The position numbers and the translations under genes were made by a program. Positions 1 through 8,952 of a stretch of DNA of 64,000 nucleotides are shown piece after piece. Every line of letters begins with the position of its first letter. Positions within the stretch are counted from its first letter, which is position 1. The stretch comes from Mongoliibacter ruber. Lineage in GTDB: Bacteria > Bacteroidota > Bacteroidia > Cytophagales > Cyclobacteriaceae. The DNA is taken from the NCBI RefSeq assembly GCF_003003005.1, contig NZ_PVTR01000017.1, forward strand, positions 1-64,000, in the 5' to 3' direction. The notes below the pieces were generated by a model. That model worked only from the letters and a program-made list of their open reading frames with translations, ran no database searches and was not told the DNA's origin.

Positions 1-659
1 ACACCCACAATCCACCCAACTTTTAACATTTTTAACCTTTAACACCAAAATTGTAGATTGTAGATCTTAGATTTTAGATTGGGGTTAATACTGAGTTTAA
101 GGTTTGGTGTACTGATCTCGGTTCGTCAATTCGTCAGTTCATCAATTCATCAATCCCCCACACCCACAATCCACCCAACTTTTAACATTTTTAACCTTTA
201 ACACCAAAATTGTAGATTGTAGATCTTAGATTTTAGATTGGGGTTAATACTGAGTTTAAGGTTTGGTGTACTGATCTCGGTTCGTCAATTCGTCAGTTCA
301 TCAATTCATCAATCCCCTACACCCACAATCCACCCAACTTTTAACATTTTTAACCTTTAACACCAAAATTGTAGATTGTAAATCTTAGATTTTAGATTGG
401 GGTTAATACTGAGTTTAAGGTTTGGTGTACTGATCTCAGTTCATCAATTCCCCAGTTCGTCAGTTCATCAAAAACCCCACACCCACAAGCCACCCAACTT
501 TTAACATTTTTAACCTTTAACACCAAAATTGTAGAGTGTAGATCTTAGATTTCAAATTGGGGTTAATACTGAGTTTAAGGTTTGGTGTACTGATCTCGGT
601 TCGTCAATTCGTCAGTTCATCAATTCCCCAATTCATCAATTCCCCAGTTCATCAGCTCC
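1..659. repeat. Four tandem copies of a ~159-bp repeat
   Basis: One unit is repeated four times, with equivalent points at 2, 161, 320 and 480 (periods 159, 159, 160). Each unit has a conserved AT-rich body followed by a run of degenerate octamers of the types TTCGTCAR, TTCATCAR and TTCCCCAR; copies differ mainly in octamer number and kind. The last copy runs up to the stop codon of the HIT gene. The same body and octamers return at 8953-9228, so this is a dispersed family. No open reading frame of note is seen; the left edge may continue beyond the window. Confidence 0.9.
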
Positions 660-1052
660 CTAAAATCCCCCTCGTATAGTCTCAGCTATTTCAGCCAATT
701 CTTCCTTGCTGAGTTTTAATTTTTCTCTGTTGAAATTGATATCATCCATGCTGCGCAGGGGTACAAGGTGCACATGTACATGAGGCACCTCCAAACCAAT
801 TACTGCCACTCCTACCCTTGTACACTTGATGGTTTTGTCAATAGCCTTGGCTACTTTTTTGGAAAAAACATGCAAACCCGACAACACCTCGTCTTCAAGG
901 TCAAAAATATAGTCGACTTCTACCTTTGGAACGACCAAAACATGCCCTTTCACCAAAGGCATGATGTCCAAAAAAGCAATGTAATTGTCATCCTCTGCTA
1001 CAATGTGAGCAGGAATTTCTCTATTGATGATTTTTGTAAATATGCTTGCCAT
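660..1052 (-). CDS. HIT family nucleotide-binding protein
   Basis: A 130-residue histidine-triad protein, the usual length for a bacterial HIT/Hint-type protein. Such proteins hydrolyse nucleoside phosphoramidates or AMP-linked substrates in the cytoplasm. The triad is visible as H91-V-H93-V-H95 near the C-terminus, with the typical N-terminal stretch from I4 to D29 and a conserved glycine-histidine pair at 36-37. It lies 51 bp downstream of greA in the same direction, separated by a terminator-like hairpin, so it may have its own promoter. The exact substrate cannot be told from sequence. The stop codon abuts the tandem repeat at 1-659. Confidence 0.92.
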   Translation of the reverse strand: MASIFTKIINREIPAHIVAEDDNYIAFLDIMPLVKGHVLVVPKVEVDYIFDLEDEVLSGLHVFSKKVAKAIDKTIKCTRVGVAVIGLEVPHVHVHLVPLRSMDDINFNREKLKLSKEELAEIAETIRGGF

Positions 1053-1058
1053 AGCGCT

Positions 1059-1096
1059 AAAAATAAAAAATCCCGATTGGGAATACCAACGGGATT
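1059..1096 (-). terminator. Terminator downstream of greA
   Basis: On the minus strand a hairpin with arms AATCCCG (1069-1075) and CGGGATT (1090-1096), with further pairing inside the loop, is followed by a T-rich run at 1059-1068. It lies just after the greA stop codon and before the HIT start, as expected for an intrinsic terminator. Confidence 0.7.
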
Positions 1097-1103
1097 GAAG
1101 AAT

Positions 1104-1577
1104 TTAATAGGATATTTCCAAAACTTCGAACTCCAACGTTCCTGCAGGAGCTTTGATTTCGGCTACATCACCTACTTTCTTACCCAATAGACCTTTGCCA
1201 AATGGCGAGGCCAAAGAAATCTTACCTGCCTTAAGGTCAGCTTCTTCTTCTGACACCAAGGTATAGGCTACCGTCATTTTATTTTTGAGATTTTTGATCT
1301 TCACTGTACATAGAATCCCTACTTTGGAAGTATCCATTTTGGAATTGTCCATTACACGGGCATTACCTACCACACCTTCAAGTTTGGCTATTTTCAACTC
1401 CAACAAACCTTGAGCATCCTTGGCAGCATCATACTCTGCATTTTCACTAAGGTCACCTTTGTCTCTCGCTTCAGCGATCTGCTTGGCTATATCAGACCTA
1501 CCTTTGGTCTTCAACTCATGAAGCTCATCTTTCAGCCTCTTTAATCCTTCTTCGGTGTAATACTGTATCTGACTCAT
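1104..1577 (-). CDS. greA: Transcription elongation factor GreA
   Basis: At 157 residues this is a full-length GreA. It stimulates the intrinsic RNA cleavage activity of backtracked RNA polymerase. The N-terminal coiled-coil hairpin covers about residues 5-75 and carries the signature around residues 37-52, including the acidic tip D42 and E45 that coordinate the catalytic magnesium in the polymerase channel. The C-terminal FKBP-like domain spans about 82-157. Its own terminator follows at 1059-1096. Upstream at 1603-1643 is a hairpin that could end the myo-inositol oxygenase transcript. Confidence 0.97.
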   Translation of the reverse strand: MSQIQYYTEEGLKRLKDELHELKTKGRSDIAKQIAEARDKGDLSENAEYDAAKDAQGLLELKIAKLEGVVGNARVMDNSKMDTSKVGILCTVKIKNLKNKMTVAYTLVSEEEADLKAGKISLASPFGKGLLGKKVGDVAEIKAPAGTLEFEVLEISY

Positions 1578-1602
1578 GCTTTATTTTATTTGCTATGGCT
1601 AT

Positions 1603-1643
1603 GAAAAATAAAAGAACGGTCTCATTGCTGAAACCGTTTCTTT
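1603..1643 (-). terminator. Terminator between myo-inositol oxygenase and greA
   Basis: Arms AAAGAACGGT (1611-1620) and ACCGTTTCTTT (1633-1643) pair with one bulge. Reading on the minus strand the hairpin is followed by a T-rich tract at 1601-1610. It lies about 145 bp after the oxygenase stop codon and 26 bp before the greA start codon, so it could also act as a leader structure of greA. Confidence 0.6.
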
Positions 1644-1787
1644 GTCTTTGTTTTATATGTAACTCTACAAAAGTAACAATTCTTATCACACAAACCAATC
1701 AATAAGGTTTGAAAAGATTATTTTACCGAAATGCCTATTTCCATCTTGTGAATTTTCCACTAAACTCTCCAAAACCATAAATTTTAT

Positions 1788-2669
1788 CTAAAATTTCAAA
1801 ACCGGAGGAAGGTATTTCGCAACTAAATCTTCATAATAAGGCATTAATGCTTTGACATTAGGTTTTTCCGGAAGTTTGGAATAAAGATCATATGGATTGA
1901 ATTTATCAACCCATTTAAACATCTCCCGGTCCTTTTTATTTAGAAAATGTCCATAAGCCCCTTCCCTGTGTTGGGCATAAAAAGAATGGTAGCGAATCAT
2001 GTAAAGTGCCTCCTCAGGAAGATGATCCTTGACCATCTGATAAAGGTATTCATCATGTCCCCAAGACATCTTTATATTGTCAAGACCGCAATGTGGTTCA
2101 TAGATACCGTATTTGGTATTATACCTTTCATCTTTGCTGTCAGGATTCAAATCAAAAAACTCAGGAAATACTATTTTTTCAGCGTGCTGACAACCTACCG
2201 GAAAAGTATCTCCAACTACTGCCCATTGGGGTTCTCCAAACAAGCAAAGTACTTTACCCAAATCATGGATAAAGCCTGTCAGCACAAACCAATCAGGGTG
2301 TCCATCCCTTCTGATCGCCTCTGAAGTTTGCAATAAATGTTGGAGTTGGTCCAAATCCGTATCCGGATCGGAATCGTCTACAAGAGTGTTCAGAAACTTG
2401 ATCGCTTCCCAAAAGGGCATTTCCTTTTTATCGAACTTTAAAAACTCTTCTTCCTTGTTACAGACAAAATCATAAGTTTGATAGGTATGATTGAGCTTAT
2501 AAAAATCCCTCACCGTATCGACCCTTTCTGTATTGCTGTAATCTCGATATTCCTTCTTGGTTTTTGAACTTTGAGTTTTTGGTTCAGGATATCTTTGTAA
2601 CAAGTCATCCTCCCAATCTTCTAGAGATGACAATGGAGAATTGATATTTGATTGCGATTTTGATACCAT
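1788..2669 (-). CDS. Inositol oxygenase (MIOX family)
   Basis: This 293-residue protein aligns over nearly its whole length with animal and plant myo-inositol oxygenase (about 285 residues), a diiron enzyme that opens myo-inositol to D-glucuronate using O2. From memory of the mouse enzyme, the six iron ligands correspond to H111, H135, D136, H205, H228 and D261 here; all six are present. Conserved stretches include the GEPQWAVVGDTFPVGC region (145-160) and SWGHDEYLYQM (202-212). The first 45 residues are a hydrophilic extension. It is separated by 80 bp from the upstream dehydrogenase; no inositol transport or uronate genes lie nearby, so its pathway partners are elsewhere. Confidence 0.93.
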   Translation of the reverse strand: MVSKSQSNINSPLSSLEDWEDDLLQRYPEPKTQSSKTKKEYRDYSNTERVDTVRDFYKLNHTYQTYDFVCNKEEEFLKFDKKEMPFWEAIKFLNTLVDDSDPDTDLDQLQHLLQTSEAIRRDGHPDWFVLTGFIHDLGKVLCLFGEPQWAVVGDTFPVGCQHAEKIVFPEFFDLNPDSKDERYNTKYGIYEPHCGLDNIKMSWGHDEYLYQMVKDHLPEEALYMIRYHSFYAQHREGAYGHFLNKKDREMFKWVDKFNPYDLYSKLPEKPNVKALMPYYEDLVAKYLPPVLKF

Positions 2670-2749
2670 GATTTCTGTCGACTTTACTTCAAGTTAAGCA
2701 TTATAAGGTTGAAAGAAAAAAACAGGGTATCGAAATGGTCTGTTGAGTT

Positions 2750-3691
2750 TTACTCCTCGAAAGCTTTCCTTATTTTCTCCACCAAGACCTCATTGATTTT
2801 TTCATAAGACTGAAAAGTCCAACCCGCAATATGTGGGCTAAAGATCACATTGTCTCTGACTGCCAATTTCTCAAAGGCTATTTTCTGATCAGCTGTGAAA
2901 GTTGCAAATTTCTCATTTTCCAACACATCCAAAACCGCTCCTTTAAATATCCCTCTATCCAAAGCCTCATTCAAGGTATCAAAAGAAATGATCTCCCCCC
3001 TTGCTGTGTTGATAAAGTAGATGGGTTTTTTGAACCTTTCCAACAAATCGAGATTTAGAAAATTTCTCGTTTCCAAAGTCAATGGCACGTGCATACTCAG
3101 GATATCAGCTTCTTCAAGTACCTGCCCCAAAGAGGCTTCTCTGACGTGAAAATTCCCGAAACCGGATTTGTACTTATCATAGGCCAGAATATTAACATCA
3201 AATCCAGCCAGTTTCTTGGCAAAGGATGATCCCATATTTCCATAGCCAAAGATCCCTACCGTTTTACCAATCAACTCTTCTCCTCTGTTTTCTTCTCTTT
3301 TCCAGACACCTTTTTTTACTTCAGCATCAGCTTTGTTGATATGGTTAAATAAGGCCAAGAGCCCTCCGACCGCATGTTCTCCCACCGCGTCCATATTGCC
3401 TTCAGCTGCATGGAAAAGCTTGATGTCATGTTGGACCAAGTAATCCAAGTCAATCTTGTCCAAGCCCGCTCCTGCCCTTCCAATAAATTTGAGCTGTTTG
3501 GCCTTGAGCAGCAATTCCCGGTCAATAGGAGTTTTGGAACGTATGATAATCCCTGTGTACTGATCAATTTTGTCTAAAATTTCACTTCTTTTTATCTCCG
3601 GGTGATAATCCACCACATATCCTTCTTTTTCAAGAAGAGGGATGATAGAAAGGTGCATTTCATCAATAATAAGTACTTTATCAATCGGCAT
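2750..3691 (-). CDS. D-isomer-specific 2-hydroxyacid dehydrogenase (phosphoglycerate dehydrogenase-like)
   Basis: A 313-residue NAD-dependent dehydrogenase without the C-terminal ACT/ASB domains of long SerA enzymes. The Rossmann motif G149-Y-G151-N-M-G154 begins the cofactor domain; the catalytic set of the family is visible as R231 (after INTA), E260 and H287 in SPHIAGW. The N-terminal catalytic lobe has the conserved GRAGAGLDKID stretch (71-81). The family oxidises or reduces D-2-hydroxyacids; 3-phosphoglycerate for serine biosynthesis is plausible, but no serC or serB is adjacent and substrate is not certain. It sits between mgtE (104 bp upstream) and the inositol oxygenase gene. Confidence 0.9.
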   Translation of the reverse strand: MPIDKVLIIDEMHLSIIPLLEKEGYVVDYHPEIKRSEILDKIDQYTGIIIRSKTPIDRELLLKAKQLKFIGRAGAGLDKIDLDYLVQHDIKLFHAAEGNMDAVGEHAVGGLLALFNHINKADAEVKKGVWKREENRGEELIGKTVGIFGYGNMGSSFAKKLAGFDVNILAYDKYKSGFGNFHVREASLGQVLEEADILSMHVPLTLETRNFLNLDLLERFKKPIYFINTARGEIISFDTLNEALDRGIFKGAVLDVLENEKFATFTADQKIAFEKLAVRDNVIFSPHIAGWTFQSYEKINEVLVEKIRKAFEE

Positions 3692-3795
3692 AAATGGGGG
3701 TGATTTTGAAATTTATAGATTATTGTTTCTAACATTGGGGTTGATCTGTGATTTTCCCTTACTGGCAAAAACGCAGGTAATCATATCTATCAGGT

Positions 3796-5163
3796 TTAAA
3801 GATTAAGTAAGTACATGGCGACGCCAAAGTATACAGCCAAACCCAAAAGATCATTTGCTGTGGTGATAAAAGGGCCGGAGGCAATTGCGGGGTTGACGCC
3901 AAACTTATCCAGCACCAATGGGGTCACAGTCCCCATAAATGAGGCCATCAATACCACGAAAAACATGGACAGACCAATGGTAAAGCCAAAAATAGAATCA
4001 AATCCATAAATGAATTTTACCACCGAAAAAACAAAAAGTCCAAGTACTATCCCATTGACTAAGGCAATCAGCAGACCTTTGACAAATCTCTGCCATGGAG
4101 AGTCATCAAAAACAGACTTTGAGGCTAGTGTCTGCACCACAAGGGAAGAAGATTGAATCCCTACATTCCCACCAGTTGCCGCCACCAAAGGTATAAAAGA
4201 AGCCAAGGCAATGTATTTGCTGAGCCCTTCTTCAAAAAAGGTGATGATCTGTGCACCCATCAATCCTCCCACAACACCGATGATCAACCAAGGCAAACGG
4301 GCTTTGGAAATTCTCCAAATACTGTCAGATTCCTCTACATCTGCCGAGATACCGGTCATTGCCTGAATATCCTCTTCCGATTGTTCGCGGATCAAATCAA
4401 GGATATCATCCACCGTAATTCGCCCTACAAGCTTATTTTTGGCATTGACCACCGGCACAGATTCCAAATCGTATTTTCTCATGATTTCTGCCACCTCTTC
4501 CCCTTCCATATGAGTAGGAACTGAAATGAGTTCGGGCTCATAAATATCCATGATCTTTGTATTGGAAGCGGCTAGAATGATTTTCTTCAGAGAAACTCTT
4601 CCCAGTAGGTGTTGCTTGTTGTCTACTACATAAATGGAGTATATTTTCTCAACATTTTCCGCCTGCCTTCTGATTTCCTCAATTGTCTGTATGACGCTCC
4701 AATTTTGGTTGGCCTTGATATATTCTTTGGCCATCAGACCACCTGCAGAATCTTCATCATAGCGAAGAAGGTCTAGGATGTTGGCAGACTTTTCTTTTTC
4801 CTGAAGGTGACTGATGACATCCTCTCTGTCCTTGGAAGGCATCAATATCAAAATATCAGCAGCATCATCAGAGTCCATCTCATCGATAAGGGAAGCCAGT
4901 TCTATGGCTTCCATTTCCCGGATGACTTTGTTGACAGAGACTTCATCTAACTCTATCATGATATCAGCTGCTGTCTCATGTGACAACAACCTCAAGACAT
5001 ATATTGCTTCTTCTAGGTTTAGCTCATCCAGCAATGCAGCGATATCAGCCACATTGACTCCCTCCAGAGATTCCAGAATAAAATCATTCTGTTGCTCTTC
5101 GATACCGATTCTAAAGCTCTCCAGGTACTCTTTGGATAATTCAAATGTTTTTATTGGTTCCAA
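3796..5163 (-). CDS. mgtE: Magnesium transporter MgtE
   Basis: The 455-residue length and domain order fit MgtE, a magnesium-gated magnesium channel of the inner membrane. Residues 1 to about 135 form the all-helical MgtE N domain (repeated acidic helices), about 137-260 are two CBS domains that sense cytosolic magnesium, and about 285-455 form the five-helix membrane domain with conserved glycines and prolines around GGNVGIQSS. The start codon overlaps the end of rsmA by 13 bp, so the two are translationally linked. Confidence 0.96.
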   Translation of the reverse strand: MEPIKTFELSKEYLESFRIGIEEQQNDFILESLEGVNVADIAALLDELNLEEAIYVLRLLSHETAADIMIELDEVSVNKVIREMEAIELASLIDEMDSDDAADILILMPSKDREDVISHLQEKEKSANILDLLRYDEDSAGGLMAKEYIKANQNWSVIQTIEEIRRQAENVEKIYSIYVVDNKQHLLGRVSLKKIILAASNTKIMDIYEPELISVPTHMEGEEVAEIMRKYDLESVPVVNAKNKLVGRITVDDILDLIREQSEEDIQAMTGISADVEESDSIWRISKARLPWLIIGVVGGLMGAQIITFFEEGLSKYIALASFIPLVAATGGNVGIQSSSLVVQTLASKSVFDDSPWQRFVKGLLIALVNGIVLGLFVFSVVKFIYGFDSIFGFTIGLSMFFVVLMASFMGTVTPLVLDKFGVNPAIASGPFITTANDLLGLAVYFGVAMYLLNL

Positions 5164-5933
5164 GATTCCTGTATTTTATTGGTTAGTGAAATAAAATCCT
5201 GCACATCCAGTTGTTCGGCCCTCAAGTCCAACATAGGGTCTTCGTGCAGTCCATCTTTAAGCCCCATCCCTTTCATACAATTTCGGAGCGTTTTTCTCCT
5301 AGTACTGAATGCCTGTTTGACCACCTTGAAAAACACTTTTTCATCACAGGCCAATTCATTGACAGTGTTTCTGGTTAAGCGGATCACTCCCGAATTGACT
5401 TTGGGAGGAGGATTAAACACATCAGGCGGGACAGTAAAAAGGTATTCAATATCATAGAATGCCTGAAGCATGACAGAAAGTATCCCATAGCTTTTATTTC
5501 CCTTGGGTGAAGCTATACGTTCCGCCACTTCTTTTTGCAGCATGCACACAACCTCTTTGACTGAATTTCTTTCCTCCAAGACTTTGAAGAAAATCTGTGA
5601 AGAGATATTGTATGGGAAATTACCCGCCACTATGTAAGGCCCTCCCATGATCGGTGCAAAGTCTTTTTTAAGGTAATCAGCCTCAATGATTTTTTCACCC
5701 AAATCAGGGTATTTATTATGTAGGTAGGCAATAGATTCTTTGTCTATGTCTACAAGATACAAGTCTCTTTTTTCCTGTAAAAGAAAATCAGTCAATACCC
5801 CCATTCCAGGACCTATCTCCAAAACCTTGTTAATCCCCTCATGTCCAGTTACAGCCTTTGCAATTTTTTCGGCTATACTAAGATCAATTAAAAAATGTTG
5901 TCCAAGGTGTTTTTTGGGTTTGACCTTCTCCAT
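5151..5933 (-). CDS. rsmA: 16S rRNA (adenine(1518)-N6/adenine(1519)-N6)-dimethyltransferase
   Basis: A 260-residue RsmA (KsgA) that dimethylates two adjacent adenines in the 3'-terminal hairpin of 16S rRNA during 30S maturation. The SAM-binding motif EIGPGMG lies at 39-45, the acidic motif VDID at 61-64, and the catalytic N-F-P-Y motif at 105-108; the small C-terminal helical domain with the RRKTLRN stretch is complete. It is first in the minus-strand run and is divergent from pdxA with about 200 bp between start codons, where the promoters of both should lie. Confidence 0.97.
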   Translation of the reverse strand: MEKVKPKKHLGQHFLIDLSIAEKIAKAVTGHEGINKVLEIGPGMGVLTDFLLQEKRDLYLVDIDKESIAYLHNKYPDLGEKIIEADYLKKDFAPIMGGPYIVAGNFPYNISSQIFFKVLEERNSVKEVVCMLQKEVAERIASPKGNKSYGILSVMLQAFYDIEYLFTVPPDVFNPPPKVNSGVIRLTRNTVNELACDEKVFFKVVKQAFSTRRKTLRNCMKGMGLKDGLHEDPMLDLRAEQLDVQDFISLTNKIQESWNQ

Positions 5934-6134
5934 ATGCTTTCCTTTGATTATTTTCTATAAATTGCATCTCAAAATTAAGAGAATTATCACAAAGCACTAT
6001 AAATAATTCTAATTCCCTGGAAAGCGTGAGGAAGAGGACAATAAAAAAGTCGGTTTTCTAAAGTTTTGTTCACTGAGGGATGAAAGAAGTGGTATACCTC
6101 TTAAAATTCTTGTCATTTTGAATAAGTTAACTTA

Positions 6135-7166
6135 ATGAATCAAAGAAAAAATAAACCCGTCATCGGAATCAGTATTGGAGATATCAACGGAATCAGCGCG
6201 GAAGTCACCATCAAAGCACTTTTGGACAATAGGCTTCAGCGTCTTATCACACCGGTAATATATGCACATGGTAAAGCACTGACTTTTTACCGCAAACAAC
6301 TGGAATTGGAAGATTTCAATTTCATGCAGATCAAATCCATTGACGAAGTTCACCACAGAAAAATCAATCTGATCAATGTGGTAGAAGAAAGTCCTGAGGT
6401 GATTCCTGGGGTAGAAACCCAAGAAGCCGGTAAAATGGCCTTGGCAGCACTGGAGCATGCTATAAATGACCTGAAATCCGAGAAACTGGATGCTTTGGTC
6501 ACGGCTCCTCTCAATAAAAACAATATCAATACCCCTGAAAAGAAATTTATTGGTCATACTGAGTTTTTGACAGCAGCATTCGAGGTAAAAGAAAGCCTTA
6601 TGTTTTTGGTGGCAGAAGACATCAGGGTAGGATTGGTTACTGGTCATATTCCTATCAAGGAAGTTTCACAGAAAATCAATCCCGAGAGTGTCAGAAAAAA
6701 GCTGCAATTGATGTTGGACTCACTTCAAAATGATTTCGGTATCAACAAGCCTAAAGTAGCTGTTTTGGGACTTAACCCTCATGCCGGTGAAGATGGATTA
6801 TTGGGTGATGAAGAAGAAACAATCATCAAGCCTGTAGTAGCAGAGTTTAAGGAAAAAGGTCATTTGGTATTTGGTCCTTACCCTGCTGATGGCTTTTTTG
6901 GAATGTTGCACCACAAAAAATTTGATGGTGTATTGGCTATGTATCATGATCAGGGATTGATTCCATTCAAGACTTTGGCGTTTGAAACCGGGGTCAATTT
7001 CACAGCTGGTTTGCCAATTATCCGTACCTCGCCGGACCATGGAACTGCATACAATATTGCTGGAAAGAACCTGGCCGACGAAGGATCCATGCGCGCTGCC
7101 ATCATGCAAGCCTATGATATCGTCCGAAGCCGCGGAGCTTGGGAAGAGGAAGAAGAGGAAGGATGA
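6135..7166 (+). CDS. pdxA: 4-hydroxythreonine-4-phosphate dehydrogenase PdxA
   Basis: A 343-residue PdxA, which oxidises 4-hydroxythreonine 4-phosphate in the DXP-dependent route to pyridoxal phosphate. The metal-binding histidines of the family are visible as H171 (TGHIP), H216 (NPHAGE) and H271 (YHDQG); the GHTEFL motif is at 140-145. The last residues after the usual family end (AYDIVRSR) form an odd acidic tail with a run of glutamates. The tail is encoded by purine-rich sequence that continues past the stop as low-complexity repeat, suggesting that repeat DNA has altered the gene's end. Confidence 0.95.
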   Translation: MNQRKNKPVIGISIGDINGISAEVTIKALLDNRLQRLITPVIYAHGKALTFYRKQLELEDFNFMQIKSIDEVHHRKINLINVVEESPEVIPGVETQEAGKMALAALEHAINDLKSEKLDALVTAPLNKNNINTPEKKFIGHTEFLTAAFEVKESLMFLVAEDIRVGLVTGHIPIKEVSQKINPESVRKKLQLMLDSLQNDFGINKPKVAVLGLNPHAGEDGLLGDEEETIIKPVVAEFKEKGHLVFGPYPADGFFGMLHHKKFDGVLAMYHDQGLIPFKTLAFETGVNFTAGLPIIRTSPDHGTAYNIAGKNLADEGSMRAAIMQAYDIVRSRGAWEEEEEEG

Positions 7167-7580
7167 GGGGAAGGGAAAGGATGAAAGCCTGTCCCGAAGT
7201 ATTTCGGGGGAGTAGCGAGTTTAGAGATAAGATACAAGATACAAGAGACAAGAAACAAGAATTAAGATGGGTTGATGTTGACCTTTGGGGCTTCCAAAAC
7301 GCCGAAGATTCTTTTCAGTAAAAAAGCCTTTTATTGTTTCTACTTTTTCTGACAAAAAAACCTTCGAGGTTCAAAAAAGACCTCAAAGGTTAGCAGTCCC
7401 TGACCTTTGGGGTTTTCAAAAACCCGAAGGTCTCGATGGAGGCAAAGAGTGATGAAGAAATATAGTGGAAATAGGATAGAAATACAGGAGAAATATAATG
7501 GGAATAGGGCTTAGAACTCAATAGAAATGAGGGTATCTTTTTTAATTAACGGCCCAAAAAAACCATTAATTGGTAAAGTT
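7167..7580. repeat. Gene-free stretch of short dispersed repeats
   Basis: No credible gene. It contains a palindrome of the type GTCCCGAAGTATTTCGGGG near 7192-7210 (related palindromes lie near 37796 and 45302 on the other strand), a degenerate ACAAGA-type run at 7215-7262, several inverted repeats built on CCTTTGGGG/CCTTCGAGG near 7280-7430, and a degenerate decamer run of GAAATANAGT type at 7455-7510. Confidence 0.7.
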
Positions 7581-8175
7581 GGTGCGATATCCGAAGGTTG
7601 CACCTTCGGATTTATGATTCTTGAGCTTGTAGCTCAAAAAGGTATTAAAAGTCCGTTTACGACAGTACCACATCCACAATCCGCCCAATCACAATTAATC
7701 GATTCTACAATCATTAATACCCTCACCCCCGACCCCTCTCCCTTAATGGAGAAGGGAGAAACCCTCTGTTTAGAGTTCTTTTGTAGTTGGAAATACAACA
7801 GGAATAATCTCTAGGGAATAGATTATCTGAGACCCCAAAGGGGTCAAATGTTAATAGCCTCGGGTTGAAACCCGAGGATTATGGTTGATAATTTGATTTT
7901 GGTTTTTGGCCGCATTATGCTTGCTATTGAACAAAGCTTTCCGCCAAAAACAGGGATGTGGAAGGATCATCTATCACAAAATTCAGGAAAAACCGAAATG
8001 TCAATGGCATGAGTTAACATTCACAGTGGTGAAGAAATATAGGAAATATGATTGAAATCGAAGTGTAACGTAGATCCCGAAAACGAAGAGAATCGGTATA
8101 AAATTAAGAACCTAGCGTATTGAAGGTTCCGAACGCTTAAATGGCCATGAGTGGGGACACTCAAGGCGGGGAAAG
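7581..8175. repeat. Duplicated ~590-bp intergenic block, copy A
   Basis: This block matches 8310-8895 almost base for base, with scattered substitutions and small indels. Inside are several perfect or near-perfect palindromes: CCGAAGGTTGCACCTTCGG, GAGCTTGTAGCTC, GACCCCAAAGGGGTC and CCTCGGGTTGAAACCCGAGG. It has no terminal inverted repeats or transposase and no credible protein. The reading frames in it are short and merely follow the duplication. Its hairpins suggest a structured non-autonomous repeat. Confidence 0.85.
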
Positions 8176-8309
8176 AAATAAAGTAGATACATTGTGGAAA
8201 TACAGTAGAAATACAATAGAAATAAGTCTAAGGAATAAAGCGAATTGATGCTCTCAATGCTTTTTGTTTTTTATTTTAGACCCTTAAAATTCTATTTATT
8301 GTTAAAGGT
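8176..8309. repeat. Spacer with degenerate GAAATACA decamers
   Basis: Between the two copies of the duplicated block is a short spacer whose left half is a degenerate tandem run of GTAGAAATACA-like decamers, similar to those at 7455-7510. No gene is seen. Confidence 0.5.
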
Positions 8310-8895
8310 GGTGCGATATCCGAAGGTTGCACCTTCGGATTTATGATTCTTGAGCTTGTAGCTCAAAAAGATATTAAAAGTCCGTTTACGGCAGTACCAC
8401 ATTCACAATCCGCCCAATTACAATTAATCGATTCTACAATCACTAATACCCTCACCCCCGACCCCTCTCCCTTAATGGAGAGGGGAGAAATCCTCTGTTT
8501 AGAGTTCTTTTGTAATTGGAAATACAACAGGAATAATCTCTAGGGAATAGATTATCTAAGACCCCAAAGGGGTTAAATGTTAATAGCCTCGGGTTGAAAC
8601 CCGAGGATTATGGTTGATAATTTGATTTTGGTTTTTGGCCGCATTATGCTTGCTATTGAACAAGGCTTTCCGCCAAAAACAGGGATGTGGAAGGACTACC
8701 TTCCTCAAATTTCAGGAAAAACCGAAATGTCAATGGCATGAGTTAACATTCACGGTGGTGAAGAAATAGGATTGAAATCGAAGTGCAACGTAGATCCCGA
8801 GAACGAAGAGAATCGGGATAAAATTAAGAACCTAGCGTATTGAAGGTTCCGAACGCTTAAATGGCCATGAGTGGGGACACTCACGGCGGGGAAAG
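8310..8895. repeat. Duplicated ~590-bp intergenic block, copy B
   Basis: Second copy of the block at 7581-8175 with the same order of palindromes. The start-to-start offset is 729 bp and the end-to-end offset 720 bp, so a few small indels separate the copies. It is followed by a short AT-rich stretch and then by a copy of the window-start repeat. Confidence 0.85.
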
Positions 8896-8952
8896 TATTT
8901 ATTTCCCACAGATATCGCAGATGAACGCTGATAAGCTTCGCTTTTGACACAA

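Noticed and set aside
1-659. Possible CRISPR array from regular repeats
   Set aside because: The repeated unit is about 159 bp with no unique spacers; the whole unit is repeated, so it is a tandem satellite.
768-1190. Plus-strand open frame across HIT and greA
   Set aside because: It is antisense to two clearly recognised genes and has no family features.
6132-6647. Minus-strand frame within pdxA
   Set aside because: Antisense to a well conserved enzyme gene; composition reflects the complement of pdxA.
7527-8543. Two similar open frames in the 7.5-8.5 kb region
   Set aside because: They are translations of the duplicated palindromic block and have no protein-like composition; the similarity is explained by the DNA duplication.
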